A DNA stretch of 16,105 nucleotides, from assembly GCA_964530445.1 (NCBI GenBank), contig CAZHBJ010000072.1:1-16105 (forward strand). Direction: 5' to 3'. The position numbers were made by a program, and so were the translations under genes. The number at the start of each line of letters is the position of its first letter. Within the stretch, counting starts at the first letter, position 1. Shown piece after piece: positions 14,855-16,105 of the stretch. The DNA comes from FEN-1297 sp964530445 (GTDB taxonomy: Bacteria > Bacteroidota > Ignavibacteria > Ignavibacteriales > Ignavibacteriaceae). The notes under the pieces were generated by a model, which saw only the letters and a program-made list of their open reading frames with translations, had not been told where the DNA came from and did no database searches.

Positions 14855-14954
14855 NNNNNNNNNNNNNNNNNNNNNNNNNNNNNNNNNNNNNNNNNNNNNN
14901 NNNNNNNNNNNNNNNNNNNNNNNNNNNNNNNNNNNNNNNNNNNNNNNNNNNNNN
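14855..14954. other. Assembly gap of exactly 100 N
   Basis: The run is exactly 100 N, the usual placeholder for a scaffold gap of unknown length. The true distance, and any genes between the MITE-like element and the SDR, are therefore unknown. Frames that appear to read through the N-run are artefacts. Confidence 0.97.
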
Positions 14955-14973
14955 AAACCAGCAAGGAATTGAT

Positions 14974-15825
14974 ATGAATAATTTTTCGTTTGAAAGCTTA
15001 AGAAACAAAGTCTGTGCAATAACGGGAGGCGGAGGTGTAATCGGAAATACAATTTCAGAATGCCTTTCGGCTGTGGGAATTAAGGTAGCTGTGCTTGATC
15101 TTGTAAAAGACCTTGCAGACAAAACTGCAAAAAATTTAACAGAAAAAACTAAAACTCCGGCAATCGGAGTGGAAGCAAATGTACTTGATAAAGAATCTTT
15201 GAATAAAGCTAAAGAGGTTATAAATAAAGAATTCGGCAAGATTGATATCTTAATAAATTGTGCCGGAGGAAATTCACCTAAAGCTACTACACAAGTTGAA
15301 TTTATGGAAAAAGAAAATTTAAATGAATTGGAAAAAACTTTTTATGGCTTGAGTATAGAAGGTTTCCAAAAGGTATTCGATTTAAATTTTCTTGGTACTC
15401 TTCTTCCTACAATAGTATTAACCAAAGATATGATAGAAAATAAAGGCGGTGTAGTACTGAATGTCTCCTCAATGAATTCATTCAGACCGCTAACAAAAAT
15501 TCCCGCTTACTCGGCGGCAAAAGCTTCGATTAATAATTTTACCGAGTGGCTTGCTGTTCACCTTGCTAAAATGAATATACGTGTAAATGCAATAGCGCCG
15601 GGATTCTTTTTAACTAATCAAAATAGGTTTTTACTTATAGATGAAAAGACCGGAAATCTTACTTCCAGAGGGAATAAAATTATTGCCGCAACGCCTATGG
15701 GAAGATTCGGAGAAACTGAAGATTTACAAGGAACCGTACTTTATCTTTTATCGGATCTTTCTAAGTTTGTAACGGGAGTTGTAATCCCTATTGACGGCGG
15801 ATTCAATGTATATTCAGGTGTGTAA
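14974..15825 (+). CDS. uxuB: SDR oxidoreductase, probable fructuronate reductase/D-mannonate oxidoreductase
   Basis: The 283-residue short-chain dehydrogenase has TGGGGVIG (17-24) for NAD(P) binding and NCAGG (95-99). The catalytic serine is in NVSSM (163-167), with Tyr179-x3-Lys183 and a PG motif at 209-210. The C-terminal PIDGGFNVYSGV matches, as I know the family, the SDR-type D-mannonate oxidoreductases such as Bacillus UxuB/YjmF. Those reduce D-fructuronate, the product of UxaC, to D-mannonate. E. coli UxuB is an unrelated long-chain enzyme, so the symbol is by function. AAGGAAT precedes the ATG. The promoter region is lost in the gap. Another sugar-acid SDR role is possible. Confidence 0.8.
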   Translation: MNNFSFESLRNKVCAITGGGGVIGNTISECLSAVGIKVAVLDLVKDLADKTAKNLTEKTKTPAIGVEANVLDKESLNKAKEVINKEFGKIDILINCAGGNSPKATTQVEFMEKENLNELEKTFYGLSIEGFQKVFDLNFLGTLLPTIVLTKDMIENKGGVVLNVSSMNSFRPLTKIPAYSAAKASINNFTEWLAVHLAKMNIRVNAIAPGFFLTNQNRFLLIDEKTGNLTSRGNKIIAATPMGRFGETEDLQGTVLYLLSDLSKFVTGVVIPIDGGFNVYSGV

Positions 15826-15829
15826 TTTT

Positions 15830-15920
15830 TCTTAATCTTAATCATATTCTTAATCTTAATCGGAGTTTAAATGCATAACAAAATAGATTAAGATTATGAG
15901 TAGGACCAAGATTAAGATGA
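15830..15920. repeat. CTTAAT-type direct and inverted repeats between the SDR and LarA-like genes
   Basis: TCTTAATCTTAATC occurs at 15830-15843 and again at 15848-15861. The complementary pattern follows as GATTAAGATTATGA (15886-15899) and AAGATTAAGATGA (15908-15920). The whole can fold into a long imperfect hairpin between the SDR stop and the next Shine-Dalgarno sequence. It is not terminator-like, because it has no T-run. It may be a simple-sequence expansion or an RNA element that sets relative expression of the two genes. Confidence 0.6.
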
Positions 15921-15961
15921 TAAGTAAAGACAAATATGATATTTATAATTAAAGGATCACG

Positions 15962-16105
15962 ATGTTATATTATAGAAAAGGATCGGCTGAAGGAAAGCTT
16001 TCGAAAGAAGATTTACGAAATGGATTATATGAAGCTCTTGAGAAATTAGGACTAAAGAAAAAAGTAATTGCGGTTCCTCCGGATATAACGAGATTTCATT
16101 CTTTT
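15962..16105 (+). CDS. LarA-type nickel-dependent hydroxyacid racemase/epimerase, N-terminal 48 residues
   Basis: The gene runs off the window end; 48 codons are visible. VIAVPPDITRFHSF (35-48) carries the Asp-x-Thr-Arg motif (41-44) of the LarA N-terminal domain (DUF2088). The PPDxTRFHS variant fits the sub-branch often labelled 'D-mannonate epimerase' or lactate racemase-like in Bacteroidota. Characterised LarA homologues use a nickel-pincer nucleotide and include a D-gluconate 2-epimerase. Beside a mannonate-forming SDR, interconversion of D-mannonate and D-gluconate is the natural inference. AAAGGA (15951-15956) precedes the ATG. Confidence 0.75.
   Translation, partial: MLYYRKGSAEGKLSKEDLRNGLYEALEKLGLKKKVIAVPPDITRFHSF

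Noticed and set aside
14771..15239. Two long minus-strand frames spanning the N-run
   Set aside because: They are open only because N codons cannot be stops. One overlaps the SDR on the opposite strand. Only the short real sequence at 14771-14854 is kept, as a candidate.

Overview
The window is a clearly AT-rich stretch of bacterial chromosome. It probably comes from the Ignavibacteria or a nearby part of the Bacteroidota/Chlorobiota (FCB) group. Three observations point there. The secreted 695-residue protein ends in a type IX secretion sorting domain of the 'YQNYPNPFNPTT' type. The tRNA-Met gene has an upstream TTG-N20-TAnnTTTG element, which is the Bacteroidota primary-sigma promoter pattern. 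A Nudix-type (NrtR-like) protein, not a LacI or ROK protein, sits as regulator beside the xylose genes. This placement is inference from style; no rRNA is present.

Layout. Positions 1-430 hold the 3' part of tRNA-Ala(GGC) and a complete CAU-anticodon tRNA, each followed by a terminator-like hairpin. Positions 743-2864 hold an unrecognised membrane protein and a probable lipoprotein of the serine beta-lactamase/penicillin-binding-protein fold. A small membrane protein follows on the minus strand (2935-3492), then about 560 bases without a convincing gene. A cysteine-rich DUF3795 protein and an unusual Fpg/endonuclease VIII-like protein follow on the plus strand (4055-5300).

The rest is a sugar catabolism region. 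A Nudix-domain regulator (minus, 5354-6043) is divergent from xylB-xylA (xylulokinase, xylose isomerase). The gap between them contains a perfect 17-bp palindrome and a degenerate second copy centred exactly 42 bp away. After a 716-base intergenic region with repeats and a terminator come uxaC (uronate isomerase) and eda (KDPG aldolase). Next is a secreted arylsulfotransferase-like protein, a short inverted-repeat element with a 9-bp target duplication, and a 100-N assembly gap. Last are an SDR that looks like fructuronate reductase/D-mannonate oxidoreductase and the start of a LarA-type (nickel racemase/epimerase) gene cut by the window end.

Together xylAB feed xylose into the pentose phosphate pathway. 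uxaC, the SDR and eda cover three steps of glucuronate catabolism; mannonate dehydratase and KDG kinase are not in the window. This combination suits an organism living on glucuronoxylan or similar plant polysaccharide. The final LarA homologue may connect mannonate with gluconate, which are C2 epimers. No CRISPR array, prophage or complete transposase gene was seen.
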